In this document: in pieces, positions 17,293-30,506 of the stretch
Layout: every line of letters starts with the position of its first letter
Position numbering within the stretch: position 1 is the first letter of the stretch
NCBI GenBank assembly: GCA_003282485.1
Contig: QBZD01000003.1
Coordinates: forward strand, 1 to 64,000
Reading direction: 5' to 3'
Source: Pelagibacteraceae bacterium AG-333-C14
Lineage (GTDB): Bacteria > Pseudomonadota > Alphaproteobacteria > Pelagibacterales > AG-422-B15
Length of the DNA stretch: 64,000 nt
The notes under the pieces: generated by a model
The model's input: only the letters and a program-made list of their open reading frames with translations
Database searches by the model: none
What the model was told of the DNA's origin: nothing
Position numbers and translations under genes: made by a program

Positions 17293-19308
17293 TTAGTTTT
17301 TATCTAAAAAGCTTTTAAGTAGTTTAGCTCTTGTAGGATGCTTTAATTTGCGTAAGGCTTTAGCTTCAATCTGTCTAATACGCTCTCTGGTAACAGAGAA
17401 CTGTTGACCCACTTCTTCTAAAGTATGATCTGAATTCATTCCAATCCCAAACCTCATTCTCAGTACGCGCTCCTCTCTTGGGGTAAGTGAAGAAAGTATC
17501 TTGGTAGTTGTTTGCCTTAAATTAGAATTTATCGCTGCATCTATTGGGATTACAGCATTATCATCTTGAATAAAATCGCCTAGGTGACTATCCTCTTCAT
17601 CTCCTACAGGGGTTTCAAGACTTACTGGTTCTTTTGCAATTTTTAATACTTTTCTTACTTTCTCAAGAGGCATATTTAATTTAATAGATATTTCTTCTGG
17701 AGTAGGTTCCCGACCAATTTCATTTAATAGAAGTCTCTGTGTTCTAACAATTTTATTAATCGTTTCAATCATATGGACAGGTATTCTAATAGTTCTAGCC
17801 TGATCCGCTATCGAGCGAGTAATAGCTTGCCTTATCCACCATGTGGCATAGGTTGAAAATTTATATCCTCTTCTGTACTCAAACTTATCAACAGCTTTCA
17901 TAAGTCCTATATTTCCCTCCTGAATAAGATCAAGAAACTGAAGGCCTCTATTTGTATATTTTTTGGCAATAGAAATTACTAATCTAAGATTGGCTTCAAT
18001 CATTTCCTTTTTTGCAATGCTTGATTCTCTCTCTCCTTTTTGAACATTACTAACAATTCTTTTAAATTCATTTAATGTTAAACCTATATTACTTGCTGAA
18101 GCCCTAACCTCGTTCATTATATTCTTGATACTATTTTTCTCTAACTTAACAAACTTTTCCCAACCCGACAGTCTAGTAATTTTTCTTAACCAGTATGGAT
18201 TATTCTCATTACCTACATATTTATCTAAGAACTCTTCGCGCGTGATCTTATGCTGCATTGCTAAGCGAAGTAATTTACCTTCTAGAGATACGACTTCTTT
18301 ATTAATTATGTAGAGTTTATTAATTAATTCCTCAATTTTATTTGTGTTAATTTGAAGACCCTTGATCAACTCAACAACAGCAATTTTTGATAATTGGTAA
18401 TTTTTTTCTGATCTTGCTGGAAATTCTCTCCCTTTTTCTTGAAAAGCGATTTTATCTTGTTGAAGCTTTTGTAACTTTTTGAAACTTTTATTTAATTTTT
18501 TAAATGTTTCTAGAATGATGGGTTTTAGCTCCTCTTCCATAATAGCAATAGAAACATTCAACTCATCATCGGAATCTTCATATTCTTCAACTGACTGATC
18601 CGCGGAGGTTTCTATCATAGGCTCAGTGTCATCTCCATAAGTTGCTGACTTCTTCTCAGCTTCTTTTCGCTTTCTAATTTCTTCTTTCTCCTCTTGTTCC
18701 TTTCTTTTTTTTGCTTCTTTAATTTTTTTACTAAGTTCTTTTTTATTTGGAGATTCTTCAAATAAAGATTCAAGATCTATAACTTCTCTTAGCGTAATTT
18801 TTTCATCAATGATATCATCTCTCCAATCAAGTATTGCTTTTAATGTTAATGGGCTTTCACATAAGCCAGAAATCATAGCTTCCTGTCCAGCCTCGATCCT
18901 TTTAGCAATTGCTATTTCTCCTTCACGTGAAAGAAGGTCAACTGTACCCATTTCCCTGAGATAGAGTTTTACAGGGTCATCTGTTTTTTCTGTTCCTGTT
19001 TTAGCTCCAGAAGAATCTTCATCTTTATCATCATCATTATCCGAGTCATCTGAATCGATAATATCAAATCCTGCCTGTGACAACTTAGTTGTATACTGTT
19101 CAATTTGTTCAGAAGTAAATTTATCATCTGGAAATGATTTTTTTATCAATTCATTTGTTAGATATCCGTCTTTCTTACCCTGCTTGATTAACTTCTTTAT
19201 AATAGATTTTTCTAAATCTAATACAGGTCCATCCTGATCGAGTGGTTGAGACGTATTAGTCTCTAATACTTGCTTTACTTGCTTTTTTTTTCTGCCGCGC
19301 TTTTTCAT
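17293..19308 (-). CDS. rpoD: RNA polymerase primary sigma factor RpoD
   Basis: [60 protein letters not shown]-terminal region 4 present. Confidence 0.98.
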   Translation of the reverse strand: MKKRGRKKKQVKQVLETNTSQPLDQDGPVLDLEKSIIKKLIKQGKKDGYLTNELIKKSFPDDKFTSEQIEQYTTKLSQAGFDIIDSDDSDNDDDKDEDSSGAKTGTEKTDDPVKLYLREMGTVDLLSREGEIAIAKRIEAGQEAMISGLCESPLTLKAILDWRDDIIDEKITLREVIDLESLFEESPNKKELSKKIKEAKKRKEQEEKEEIRKRKEAEKKSATYGDDTEPMIETSADQSVEEYEDSDDELNVSIAIMEEELKPIILETFKKLNKSFKKLQKLQQDKIAFQEKGREFPARSEKNYQLSKIAVVELIKGLQINTNKIEELINKLYIINKEVVSLEGKLLRLAMQHKITREEFLDKYVGNENNPYWLRKITRLSGWEKFVKLEKNSIKNIMNEVRASASNIGLTLNEFKRIVSNVQKGERESSIAKKEMIEANLRLVISIAKKYTNRGLQFLDLIQEGNIGLMKAVDKFEYRRGYKFSTYATWWIRQAITRSIADQARTIRIPVHMIETINKIVRTQRLLLNEIGREPTPEEISIKLNMPLEKVRKVLKIAKEPVSLETPVGDEEDSHLGDFIQDDNAVIPIDAAINSNLRQTTTKILSSLTPREERVLRMRFGIGMNSDHTLEEVGQQFSVTRERIRQIEAKALRKLKHPTRAKLLKSFLDKN

Positions 19309-19309
19309 A

Positions 19310-21121
19310 TCAATTTTTAGCTAAACTCTCTTTTTTAATTTTTAAAAAATTCTCATAGCTTTCCTGATCCATATTCTGCTCTAAATCTTTGAAAGCTTGT
19401 GACAGATCATTTTTCTCAAGTAGCTTATTATGCAAGTCAAGTAATCCTAAAAAGCTTTTTTCAACTGTTTCAAAATCACTTTTTATGACTGATCTGTAAG
19501 TTTTAATCAAATTAGACTTATATATAAGTGCAATCTCAACCGTGAGCCCCTTTTCTATTAAATATGACTTAAAGTCAAAATTTTCAAGATCTTTATCTGA
19601 ATTTATTGATCCAAATTCAATGATTTCTGACACTAAATTTGCTAATTTAAGGTCATTAAAGCTAATTCTTCCCAGTTCCTCAATATACTTAAATAAAAGT
19701 AACGGGTTCTCAATAACGTGCATTAAAATAATTTTTTCTCTGATGACTGAGTCGTGACTAGATTGATTAACCCTATCACTATTAGTAATCTCTTTTGAAA
19801 CTTTATTATCAATATAACGAGAGTATGATGCATTCTTCTGAAAATACGGTCTTTTGAGAACATTAAATTTATCATTAAATTCTTTAATATAATAATCTCT
19901 TACAGTTTGATTCTCAATTTTACTTATAATTGACTTAATTCTTTTTTCAAATCCAGCCTTTTTCTCAGGGGTTGAAATATCATTTTTTATTAATTCTACC
20001 TTCCAAATAAATTCTGATAAAGAATATGAATTGTTTATAACCTTCTTAAAATCATTTGGACCATTTTTTAATAAAAAATCATCGGGGTCATAATCATTTG
20101 GTAATATACAAAACCTCACTGAAAGGTCTGGTGATATATTGCTTAAAGCTAAAACTGCAGCTCGCTCTGCTGCTTTTTGACCAGCTTCATCCCCATCAAA
20201 CATGATAATTGGGCTACTGCATACTTTCCATGCTCTTTGTAATTGGTAACTGGTGAGTGCAGTACCTAAAGGAGCAACAGTGGTTTTAAAGTTATTCTGA
20301 AATAAGGATATCACATCCATATAACCTTCAACTACAATTAAATTTTCAACTTTTCTATTCTCTTCAATTGCTAAATTAAGATTAAATAAGTTTAAACTTT
20401 TTTTAAAAATTGGACTATCGGAAGAATTTATATATTTTATATTTGAGTTATCTATAGCTCTTCCACCAAATGCAATTAAGTTTGATTTATAATCTTTAAT
20501 CGGAAACATAAGTCTATTTCTGAAAAAATCGTAATATTCATTTTCTTTATGTTTTGATTTTTTTATAAGTCCTAATGACAAAGCATCTTCGATATTTACT
20601 CCAATTTTTTTTAAATGAAGATAAAGTTCATTGCTTTGAGATCCTGCAAATCCTAACTCAAATTTGTTCCACATATCAGGGTTGACTTGTCTTTTATCCA
20701 AATATTTCTTAATTCCCTCACTCTGTTTCAACTTTGACGTGTAAAATTTATTTGCCTCAATCATAATATTTCTCAGACTTGGATAATTATTTTCAACGTA
20801 ATTGGAGTCCTTTATAATTCCAGATTCAGGATTTAGACCTGCCTGCTTAGCAAGGTACTCAATTGAATCAGGATAAGACATATTTTTATGCTTCATAAGA
20901 AATGAAAATATATCTCCATGTTCTGCGCTACTGAAACAATGAAAAAACTCCTTATCATCATTGACTGTAAATGATGGCGTCTTCTCATTTTTGAATGGGC
21001 TTAATCCAACATATTCATTTCCACGTTGAGTTAATTTTACAAATTTACCGACAACCTCAGAAACTCTGAGTCTTGACTTGATTTCAGAAATAAATTCTTT
21101 TGAGTATCTGGGCATCAACAA
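19310..21121 (-). CDS. dnaG: DNA primase DnaG
   Basis: [71 protein letters not shown]. Confidence 0.97.
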   Translation of the reverse strand: MLMPRYSKEFISEIKSRLRVSEVVGKFVKLTQRGNEYVGLSPFKNEKTPSFTVNDDKEFFHCFSSAEHGDIFSFLMKHKNMSYPDSIEYLAKQAGLNPESGIIKDSNYVENNYPSLRNIMIEANKFYTSKLKQSEGIKKYLDKRQVNPDMWNKFELGFAGSQSNELYLHLKKIGVNIEDALSLGLIKKSKHKENEYYDFFRNRLMFPIKDYKSNLIAFGGRAIDNSNIKYINSSDSPIFKKSLNLFNLNLAIEENRKVENLIVVEGYMDVISLFQNNFKTTVAPLGTALTSYQLQRAWKVCSSPIIMFDGDEAGQKAAERAAVLALSNISPDLSVRFCILPNDYDPDDFLLKNGPNDFKKVINNSYSLSEFIWKVELIKNDISTPEKKAGFEKRIKSIISKIENQTVRDYYIKEFNDKFNVLKRPYFQKNASYSRYIDNKVSKEITNSDRVNQSSHDSVIREKIILMHVIENPLLLFKYIEELGRISFNDLKLANLVSEIIEFGSINSDKDLENFDFKSYLIEKGLTVEIALIYKSNLIKTYRSVIKSDFETVEKSFLGLLDLHNKLLEKNDLSQAFKDLEQNMDQESYENFLKIKKESLAKN

Positions 21122-21165
21122 AGTATAGTACCTAATTACAGTAAAAAATAGTTAGCAAATTACAA

Positions 21166-21621
21166 CTAATTTTGCAGCTTTTCCTTTATTAATTTACTCG
21201 CAAGCGACATGTCTAATGAAGAAGAGCTGTTATCTTTAAGATATTTAATAACTTTACCGATTTCTTTGAGGCTTGAAGCTTCTGTTACACTAATTGCTTT
21301 ATCACATATTGTGGCTGTTTCTTCTTCACTTAGCTGTTTTGGCAAAAATTCATTGATAATTGTGATTTCTAATTTCTCTTTTTTCGCTAACTCAGTTCGA
21401 CCTGCTTTTTCAAACATATCGATCGAATCATTTCGTTGCTTAACCATTTTTTTTAAAAGTTGTATGATTGTATCTTCTAGTATTTCTGAGTCTTCACCAG
21501 AAGAGCGGCTGGCAATTTCTTTATCTTTTATTGCGGCTATTATTAACCTTAATGTATGTAATCTCTCTTTATCACCATTTTTCAGTGCCTTTGACAATTC
21601 ATTTGTGATTATATCTTTCAT
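21166..21621 (-). CDS. GatB/YqeY domain protein
   Basis: LHTLRLIIAAIKDKEIASRS...QLLKKMVKQRNDSIDMFEKAGRTELAKKEKLEITIINEFLPKQLS. Confidence 0.93.
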   Translation of the reverse strand: MKDIITNELSKALKNGDKERLHTLRLIIAAIKDKEIASRSSGEDSEILEDTIIQLLKKMVKQRNDSIDMFEKAGRTELAKKEKLEITIINEFLPKQLSEEETATICDKAISVTEASSLKEIGKVIKYLKDNSSSSLDMSLASKLIKEKLQN

Positions 21622-21752
21622 ACGAGACGAATAAGGAAACTACATCAACTAATCTTAAGTATCAATAAAAGTTAAAATAATATTTTATTATCTTACTATT
21701 GCATCGAGCATTCATTTGCCTTAAATTCCAATAAATCTAGAATCATTTTTTT

Positions 21753-22904
21753 ATGTTAAAGACGAATAGGTTGAAAAAAGATCGCATAACCGCTCGATCT
21801 AAACCTATTTCAGGACAGCTCATTCTAGAAGATGGCACTTCCTTCGAGGGTTTAAAAATCGGATCAGATATCAATTCTATTGGCGAAGTTTGTTTCAATA
21901 CTTCAATGACCGGATATCAAGAAATTATTACTGATCCATCATACGCAGGTCAGATAATTAATTTTACATTTCCTCACATTGGAAATGTTGGAACAAACTT
22001 TGAAGATAATGAGTCATCAATTTCTTATGCAAAAGGTGTAATAATTAATTGTGATATTTCCGATCCATCTAATTTTAGATCTATACAGCATTTAGATAAA
22101 TGGCTTAAAAAAAAAGGTATTCCTGGATTATGCAATATAGATACAAGATCAATTACCAATAGAATAAGATCTAAAGGAGCTCCAAAAGGAGGAATTGTTA
22201 AAAAACTTATAAATAAACGTCATGAAAAAAAATTTCTCTCAGAAGTAAAAAAATGGCAGGGACTTAACAATCTTGATCTTGCAATCGAAGTAACACGCAA
22301 AAAAATTCAGAAATTTAAAAGTAAATCAAAGTCAAAATTAAACATAGTAGCAATCGATTATGGCATGAAGCAAAATATCTTAAATTGCCTGCTTGAATTA
22401 AATATAAATGTAATTGTTGTTCCTGCAAATACTACATCAGATGAAATATTAGAATATAATCCCAATGGAATTTTTTTATCAAATGGTCCCGGTGATCCAA
22501 AGGCTACGGGTAAATATGCTATACAAACCATAAAAGATTTAATTCATCAAAAGATTCCCATCTTTGGGATCTGTTTAGGGCATCAATTAATTTCTCTCGC
22601 ACTTGGCGCTAAAACAAAAAAAATGTTTCAAGGCCATCGAGGAGCTAATCACCCTGTTCAAAATTTAGAAAACAAAAAGGTAGAGATAACATCTCAAAAC
22701 CATGGTTTTGTAGTTACTGAAAAGTCTATCCCTAAAAATGTTAAGATTACCCATAAATCTCTATTTGATGGCAGTGTTGAGGGTATAGAACATAAAAATA
22801 AAAAGATTTTTGCAGTTCAATACCATCCAGAAGCAAGCCCTGGACCTCATGACAGCCAGTATCTTTTTCAAAAATTTAAAAGGATGATAAAAAGTAATGC
22901 CTAA
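21753..22904 (+). CDS. carA: Carbamoyl-phosphate synthase small subunit
   Basis: [53 protein letters not shown]. Confidence 0.97.
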   Translation: MLKTNRLKKDRITARSKPISGQLILEDGTSFEGLKIGSDINSIGEVCFNTSMTGYQEIITDPSYAGQIINFTFPHIGNVGTNFEDNESSISYAKGVIINCDISDPSNFRSIQHLDKWLKKKGIPGLCNIDTRSITNRIRSKGAPKGGIVKKLINKRHEKKFLSEVKKWQGLNNLDLAIEVTRKKIQKFKSKSKSKLNIVAIDYGMKQNILNCLLELNINVIVVPANTTSDEILEYNPNGIFLSNGPGDPKATGKYAIQTIKDLIHQKIPIFGICLGHQLISLALGAKTKKMFQGHRGANHPVQNLENKKVEITSQNHGFVVTEKSIPKNVKITHKSLFDGSVEGIEHKNKKIFAVQYHPEASPGPHDSQYLFQKFKRMIKSNA

Positions 22905-25900
22905 AAGGAATGATATTAAATCAATATTGGTGGTAGGCGCTGGACCAATCATTATAGGCCAAGCATGTGAGTTTGATTATTCAGGTACTCAGGCGTGTAA
23001 AGCATTAAGAGAAGAAGGGTATAGAGTAATTTTAATTAACTCTAATCCTGCTACTATTATGACTGACCCAGATACAGCTGATGCAGTTTACATTGAACCA
23101 ATTACTCCTGAAATTGTAACTAAGATAATAGCCAAAGAAAAACCTGATGTAATGTTGCCCACTATGGGAGGACAGACGGCATTAAATATTGCTATTGCTC
23201 TTTCTAACAATGGTACCCTTAAAAAGTATAATGTTGAGCTCATTGGAGCAAATCTCAAAGCAATAAAAAAAGCTGAAGAAAGAGAGAGATTCTACAAAGC
23301 AATGATAAAAATTGGTCTTGAATGTCCTCGAGCAGAAATAGCTCGAAATTTTAAAGATGCAAAAAAAGCCTTAAAAAAAATTGGACTTCCAGTAATTATT
23401 AGGCCCTCTTTTACTCTGGGAGGTACAGGAGGAGGAATTGCAACAACAGAAAAGCAATTTGATGAAATAGCGAATTCAGGTCTTTACAGTTCTCCTATTA
23501 GTGAAATTTTAATTGAAGAGTCTGTTGCCGGTTGGAAAGAGTATGAAATGGAAGTTGTCAGAGATCGAAATGATAATTGTATTATTATTTGCTCAATTGA
23601 AAATATAGATCCAATGGGAATTCATACGGGCGACTCCATTACTATTGCGCCTGCGCTTACTTTAACTGATAAAGAATTTCAAATTATGAGGAATGCCTCC
23701 ATAGCTTGTTTGAGAGAAATTGGAGTTGAAACTGGTGGTTCAAATGTTCAATTTGCTGTAAATCCAAAAAATGGTCGTCTTGTTATCATTGAAATGAACC
23801 CTAGGGTGTCAAGATCATCAGCCTTAGCTTCAAAAGCTACGGGATTTCCAATTGCAAAAATTGCTGCCAAGCTTGCCGTAGGATATACTCTAGATGAGTT
23901 AAGAAATGAAATTACAAAAGTAACTCCAGCCTCCTTTGAGCCAACAATTGACTATGTAGTAACAAAGATTCCAAGATTTACATTTGAAAAATTTCAACTT
24001 ACACAACCGCTTCTTTCTAGTTCAATGAAATCTGTTGGTGAGGTTATGGCCATAGGTAGATCATTTCCTGAATCACTTCAAAAAGCGATGAGATCTCTTG
24101 AAATTGGATTAGATGGGCTTGATGAAGTTAAAAAAAATATAAATAATAAAAAACTAAATAAAAAAAATATAATTAGTGAACTAAAGAAACCTCTAGCGGA
24201 TCGTCTTTTACTTATTGCGCAGGCTTTGCGTCTCGGTAATTCAGTCAAAGAAATTTATAATGCTTCAAAAGTTGATAAATGGTTCATTGAACAAATTAAG
24301 CGAATTGTAGATAAAGAGATTGAACTTAAGTCAAAAGGGCTTCCAAAAAAACCTGAGGAGATTTTAAAAATTAAAGCATTAGGGTTTTCAGATAAAAAAA
24401 TATCTCAACTATGTGGGTTAAGCGAAGATAGAATATTTGACTTAAGGAAAAAAAATAAAATATGCCCTGATTTCAAGAGAATTGATACCTGTGCAGCTGA
24501 ATTTAAATCAATGACTCCTTACATGTATTCGACATATTCAAAAAATTATCTCAATGGAGATACATGCGAGTCAAATCCATCGAGTAAAAAGAAAGTAATC
24601 ATATTGGGAAGTGGTCCTAACAGAATTGGTCAAGGAGTTGAATTTGATTATTGTTGTTGTCATGCGTCATTTGCACTTAAAGAGCTTAAATATGAGACAA
24701 TTATGATAAATTGTAATCCAGAAACAGTATCAACAGATCCGGATACAAGCGATCGACTGTATTTTGAACCACTCGCTGAAGAGAATGTATACGACATAAT
24801 ATTAAAAGAAAAAACTAAAGGTAAATTGCTCGGTGTCATTGTACAGTTTGGAGGCCAGACCCCTCTTAAACTAGCGTCATTTTTAAATAAGATGAAAATT
24901 CCAATTCTTGGAACATCAAAAGACTCTATTGATGCCGCTGAAGATAGAGAGAAATTTAAAAAAATTTCAGAAAACTTAAATCTTTTACAGCCTGCAAATG
25001 GCATAGCCTTTTCAGAAAAGCAAGCTTTCGAAGTCATTAATAAGATTGGATTTCCTGCTGTCATACGACCGTCATATGTTTTAGGAGGCAGAGCAATGGA
25101 AATTGTTCATAATAAAGATGAGCTCAAGAAATATTTCAAAGAAGCAGTTATTGTTTCAGGAGATAGTCCAGTCTTGATAGATCATTATTTGAAAGACTCA
25201 ATTGAGGTTGATGTAGACGCCGTGTCTGATGGAAAAAAAGTAATTATTGCAGGTATTATGGAACATATTGAAGAAGCAGGAATACATTCAGGCGACTCAA
25301 CATGTACACTACCTCCATACTCGTTATCAGAAAAAATTATAAAAGATATTGAGAAACAAACAAAAAAACTTGCAATAGCACTTGATGTAAAAGGTCTTTT
25401 AAATATTCAATTTGCTATACAAAACAATAATATCTTCCTTTTAGAAGTTAATCCTAGAAGTAGTAGAACAGTTCCTTTTGTTGCAAAAGCAACAGGAAAC
25501 CCCATTGTTAAGATTGCATTAAATGTTGCAATGGGTAAGAAATTAAATAAGAGAGATTTCAAAGAAAGTAAAAAAGAATACATTTCAATTAAGGAACCAG
25601 TGTTTCCTTTCAAAAGATTTCCAAATGTTGACACAATATTAGGTCCTGAGATGAAATCGACTGGAGAAGTCATGGCGATAGATAAGTCATTTGAAGCGGC
25701 ATTTATTAAATGCCAATTAGCTTCATCAAACCCTCTTCCAAAGAAAGGTAATTTATTCGTATCCGTTAAGAATTCTGATAAACCAAAAATAGTACCTATT
25801 GTTCGGTCCTTTCAAAAACTCGGATTTAAAATTAAGGCTACACATGGCACGGCTTCATATTTAATGGATCAAGGAATTAATGTGAGTAAGATTAATAAAG

Positions 25901-26136
25901 TGTCTCAAGGTTCACCTCACATTGTGGAAGATTTATTAGATGAAAATATAGATATACTAATAAACACAACAGAGGGCAGAAAATCTATAAATGATTCCTT
26001 TAGTGTTAGAAGAACAGCATTAATGAAGAGTCTACCTTATTTTCTCACTATATCAGGGGCAAGAGCAGCCATAAATTCAATTAAGGAATTACGCAACAAC
26101 GATCTTGAAGTTAATCAAATTACTAACTTTCACTAG
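22897..26136 (+). CDS. carB: Carbamoyl-phosphate synthase large subunit
   Basis: [26 protein letters not shown]; duplicated ATP-grasp halves. Confidence 0.98.
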   Translation: MPKRNDIKSILVVGAGPIIIGQACEFDYSGTQACKALREEGYRVILINSNPATIMTDPDTADAVYIEPITPEIVTKIIAKEKPDVMLPTMGGQTALNIAIALSNNGTLKKYNVELIGANLKAIKKAEERERFYKAMIKIGLECPRAEIARNFKDAKKALKKIGLPVIIRPSFTLGGTGGGIATTEKQFDEIANSGLYSSPISEILIEESVAGWKEYEMEVVRDRNDNCIIICSIENIDPMGIHTGDSITIAPALTLTDKEFQIMRNASIACLREIGVETGGSNVQFAVNPKNGRLVIIEMNPRVSRSSALASKATGFPIAKIAAKLAVGYTLDELRNEITKVTPASFEPTIDYVVTKIPRFTFEKFQLTQPLLSSSMKSVGEVMAIGRSFPESLQKAMRSLEIGLDGLDEVKKNINNKKLNKKNIISELKKPLADRLLLIAQALRLGNSVKEIYNASKVDKWFIEQIKRIVDKEIELKSKGLPKKPEEILKIKALGFSDKKISQLCGLSEDRIFDLRKKNKICPDFKRIDTCAAEFKSMTPYMYSTYSKNYLNGDTCESNPSSKKKVIILGSGPNRIGQGVEFDYCCCHASFALKELKYETIMINCNPETVSTDPDTSDRLYFEPLAEENVYDIILKEKTKGKLLGVIVQFGGQTPLKLASFLNKMKIPILGTSKDSIDAAEDREKFKKISENLNLLQPANGIAFSEKQAFEVINKIGFPAVIRPSYVLGGRAMEIVHNKDELKKYFKEAVIVSGDSPVLIDHYLKDSIEVDVDAVSDGKKVIIAGIMEHIEEAGIHSGDSTCTLPPYSLSEKIIKDIEKQTKKLAIALDVKGLLNIQFAIQNNNIFLLEVNPRSSRTVPFVAKATGNPIVKIALNVAMGKKLNKRDFKESKKEYISIKEPVFPFKRFPNVDTILGPEMKSTGEVMAIDKSFEAAFIKCQLASSNPLPKKGNLFVSVKNSDKPKIVPIVRSFQKLGFKIKATHGTASYLMDQGINVSKINKVSQGSPHIVEDLLDENIDILINTTEGRKSINDSFSVRRTALMKSLPYFLTISGARAAINSIKELRNNDLEVNQITNFH

Positions 26137-26603
26137 TCTAAAGGAACGTTACCTAGTTTTTTAGTATTTTTTATTACAAATGCAGTTTTAACACTTGAAA
26201 TATTTTCATTGGGTGTGATGTTTTGCGTTAAAAAATCATTAAATTCATTCATATTTTTAACAACACATTTCAATATAAAGTCAATTTCGCCATTAAGCAT
26301 AAAACACTCCCTTATCGCTACCCATCCCCATATCTGTTTTTCAAAAGCACTCAAGCTCTCCTCATTCTGGTTCTTAAGACTGATAAAAATCCATGCTGTT
26401 AAGTCATATCCTAATTTTGTTGGATCAAGGTTAGCTCTAAATCCATCAATATAGCCATTGTCTTCTAAGTCACGCACTCTTCTAAGGGTCGGAGGCGGTG
26501 ACATACTAATTTTTTTTGAAAGATCTAGATTGGATATTCTTCCCTCATCTTGGAGTATTCTTAGTATTTTTAAATCTACACTATCAAGCGTTTTTTTTAC
26601 CAT
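26133..26603 (-). CDS. Lrp/AsnC family transcriptional regulator
   Basis: [47 protein letters not shown]; start likely at 26603 (MVKKT). Confidence 0.93.
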   Translation of the reverse strand: MVKKTLDSVDLKILRILQDEGRISNLDLSKKISMSPPPTLRRVRDLEDNGYIDGFRANLDPTKLGYDLTAWIFISLKNQNEESLSAFEKQIWGWVAIRECFMLNGEIDFILKCVVKNMNEFNDFLTQNITPNENISSVKTAFVIKNTKKLGNVPLD

Positions 26604-27229
26604 CAATATACAGGCCACTCTGTTTCAAACGTTACATAATTTAATTGTAAGCATCGTCTTTCATTTTTGATATATTTTTTTTCTAATCCATGCCATGAAT
26701 CTTTTTCTGAAGTAAAAATATACCCAAAATTATTTCTATAAGGCAAGGTCTTTGCAACTTTAAGGTCAGGAGTATAAAAATCAGTTCCAAGATTTTCGTT
26801 TTCCCCATACCTATTAACAAATAAAATTGACGACATTAATTTCTCTTTTATGTCGCAGTGAGGCTCAAGCCAAAAACCATTTTTATCAGCAATTACTTCA
26901 ACTCTTACAAAGGAATTTGATAAATTTCTGTTAATCATTTTTGAAATTAAATCCGTACACTCCTTTGATTGCATTTCTTTTACAAGTTTATACAATTCAG
27001 GATGATCAGAAGAATTTTCCTTTGTAATGAAAACTCTTAATTTACTTAAAAGATTATTTCCTGTTTTGTCGCCTGCTCTAGTTCCATCAAATATCACATC
27101 GCCCTCTGGAAATTTGATATCATAAACCTCGTCTATTAAAGTTTCTGATAATGGATTTTCTAATGTCCAGTGATTGAAAGGTTCATTGAAATGATTTAAA
27201 TCGTTCTTTAGAGCATTAACTAATGACAT
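26603..27229 (-). CDS. Putative 2OG-Fe(II) oxygenase-like protein
   Basis: EVIADKNGFWLEPHCDIKEKLMSSILFVNR...SWHGLEKKYIKNERRCLQLNY: H-x-D and distal H/R pattern of a double-stranded beta-helix fold. Confidence 0.55.
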   Translation of the reverse strand: MSLVNALKNDLNHFNEPFNHWTLENPLSETLIDEVYDIKFPEGDVIFDGTRAGDKTGNNLLSKLRVFITKENSSDHPELYKLVKEMQSKECTDLISKMINRNLSNSFVRVEVIADKNGFWLEPHCDIKEKLMSSILFVNRYGENENLGTDFYTPDLKVAKTLPYRNNFGYIFTSEKDSWHGLEKKYIKNERRCLQLNYVTFETEWPVY

Positions 27230-28200
27230 TATTGATTACTATATCTTTCATTAATTGTTTTGGCTACTTCCGTTGTTTCATTCTCATAAGAATTAGAATA
27301 ATCATCTAATCTATCTGATAATATTTTTATATAATTTTTTTTGACCAAAGTTGATATAAAACTTTCAATTCGATTATTTCTTTTTGATGAAGGTAACTTA
27401 TATATAAAAACTGGTTTTTTTGCAGACACTGATTCAGATATGATTGAAACTGAGTCTGAAGTACAGATTAGGTATTTTGAGTAATGCATAAGAGCTAAGT
27501 AAGGATTCTCTTTTCCTTCCCAAACAATATTTTGTTTTGGGTATTTCTTTTTTAAATAATCTTTTATAAATTCGTCTGTCCTTCTTGAAAAAACAATAAA
27601 CATTTGGACATTGTTATTATTCATCACTTTGTCTAGAGTCTGTGCTAATTCGATAACATTAGATTGATCAAATTTGTAATTTCTGCTTTTACCACCAATA
27701 AAAACCGTACAAATTGGTTTTTGAATTGATCCAAAACTATCCTTCATTTCCTCTGCATGCTTTTCTAGTAGTTTTGGTGTGATGTGATTAATAGCAAGAT
27801 CAGTGGTGATGACATTATTTCCAACAACCTTGTCGTGAGAAGGGGCAACAACAATATCAAAATTATTTGTATTTATTTTTGGGTTTTGAATGTGAATAGA
27901 GAAAATTGGACTATTAGATTTTTTTTTAATAAATAGTGAGGCATAGATACTTCTTTTGCCACACGAAATCAATATATCAGGAACTTTTCCATCTAAACTA
28001 AACTCTCCCAAATTCTTGAACATCTTATTAGACAAAGGCACTAAATTAACTGGCAGCTTATTCCATGGGAAATTAAGTTTTACCTCTTTCAGTTCATAGC
28101 TTACATTAAGTGCTTCAGCAAGGCCTCTGACTTGACTAATCATGCCAGCTGAGCCATCGGTTAAACACCATGCTAACTTGTTAGTCTTGAAATTATTCAT
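27229..28200 (-). CDS. ELM1/DUF1022-like protein
   Basis: AWCLTDGSAGMISQVRGLAEALNV; CTVFIGGKSRNYKF; YLICTSDSVSIISESVSAKKPVFIYKLP. Confidence 0.8.
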   Translation of the reverse strand: MNNFKTNKLAWCLTDGSAGMISQVRGLAEALNVSYELKEVKLNFPWNKLPVNLVPLSNKMFKNLGEFSLDGKVPDILISCGKRSIYASLFIKKKSNSPIFSIHIQNPKINTNNFDIVVAPSHDKVVGNNVITTDLAINHITPKLLEKHAEEMKDSFGSIQKPICTVFIGGKSRNYKFDQSNVIELAQTLDKVMNNNNVQMFIVFSRRTDEFIKDYLKKKYPKQNIVWEGKENPYLALMHYSKYLICTSDSVSIISESVSAKKPVFIYKLPSSKRNNRIESFISTLVKKNYIKILSDRLDDYSNSYENETTEVAKTINERYSNQ

Positions 28201-28279
28201 TTAGATATTATCTAGAATCTTAGTATATATAAAATTCTTTAAATTAAATCGATAATATATAAATTATACTAAAAGCCAA

Positions 28280-29212
28280 ATGCATTCAAAAGTTCTCATA
28301 ATAGGTTCAGGGCCTGCCGGGTATACAGCTGCCATTTACGCTGCGCGAGCTATGTTGGAACCTACACTTGTACAGGGAATTCAGCCAGGAGGTCAATTAA
28401 CAATTACTACTGATGTAGAAAATTACCCCGGTTACGGGGATGTAATACAAGGTCCTTGGCTAATGGAGCAAATGGAGGCTCAAGCAAAAAATGTTGGGAC
28501 AAAAATAATTAGCGATATTATTGATAGTGTAGATTTTAAATCAACACCTTTTAAAGCTATGAGTGAGTCTGGCAAAACTTATACCGCCGACTCAGTAATC
28601 ATTTCGACGGGTGCTCAAGCAAGATGGTTAGGCCTAGACTCTGAAAAGAAATTTCAAGGTTACGGAGTTTCTGCGTGTGCTACATGTGATGGCTTTTTCT
28701 TTAAAGAAAAAAAAGTTGCTGTTATTGGTGGTGGCAATTCAGCTGTTGAAGAGGCTTTGTATTTAACTAATTTTGCATCAACAGTTTATTTAATACATAG
28801 AAGAAATGAGTTGAGAGCTGAAAAAATACTTCAAGATAGATTATTTAATAATGAAAAAGTTAAATGTATCTGGGACCATCAATTGCAAGATATTCTAGGA
28901 GACGAAGATCCTCTCAATGTGAAAGGTATCAAAGTCAAAAATGTTAAAACAAACGAGATACAAGATATAGAATTAGACGGAGTGTTTATTGCAATAGGAC
29001 ATGATCCTGCTACGCAGATTTTTAAAAATCAAGTTGAGATGGATAATGAAGGATATATTATCACGAAACCTGATTCAACCTTAACAAATGTTAATGGTGT
29101 TTATGCTGCTGGAGATGTAAAGGATAAAACATATCGTCAAGCTGTGACTGCAGCTGGCATGGGGTGCATGGCTGCGCTTGAAGCAGAAAAGTTTCTAGCT
29201 GAAAAATCCTAA
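28280..29212 (+). CDS. trxB: Thioredoxin reductase
   Basis: GSGPAGYTAAIYAARA; SACATCDGFFF redox motif; GVYAAGDVKD. Confidence 0.97.
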   Translation: MHSKVLIIGSGPAGYTAAIYAARAMLEPTLVQGIQPGGQLTITTDVENYPGYGDVIQGPWLMEQMEAQAKNVGTKIISDIIDSVDFKSTPFKAMSESGKTYTADSVIISTGAQARWLGLDSEKKFQGYGVSACATCDGFFFKEKKVAVIGGGNSAVEEALYLTNFASTVYLIHRRNELRAEKILQDRLFNNEKVKCIWDHQLQDILGDEDPLNVKGIKVKNVKTNEIQDIELDGVFIAIGHDPATQIFKNQVEMDNEGYIITKPDSTLTNVNGVYAAGDVKDKTYRQAVTAAGMGCMAALEAEKFLAEKS

Positions 29213-29213
29213 A

Positions 29214-30455
<1,242 letters not shown>

Positions 30456-30506
30456 TTATATTACAAATTAAGTATACTCAACTAAAATTGAAAAAATAGA
30501 AAATAA

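Noticed and set aside
17293-26136. rpoD-dnaG-yqeY / carA-carB block
   Set aside because: Ordinary conserved alphaproteobacterial core synteny.
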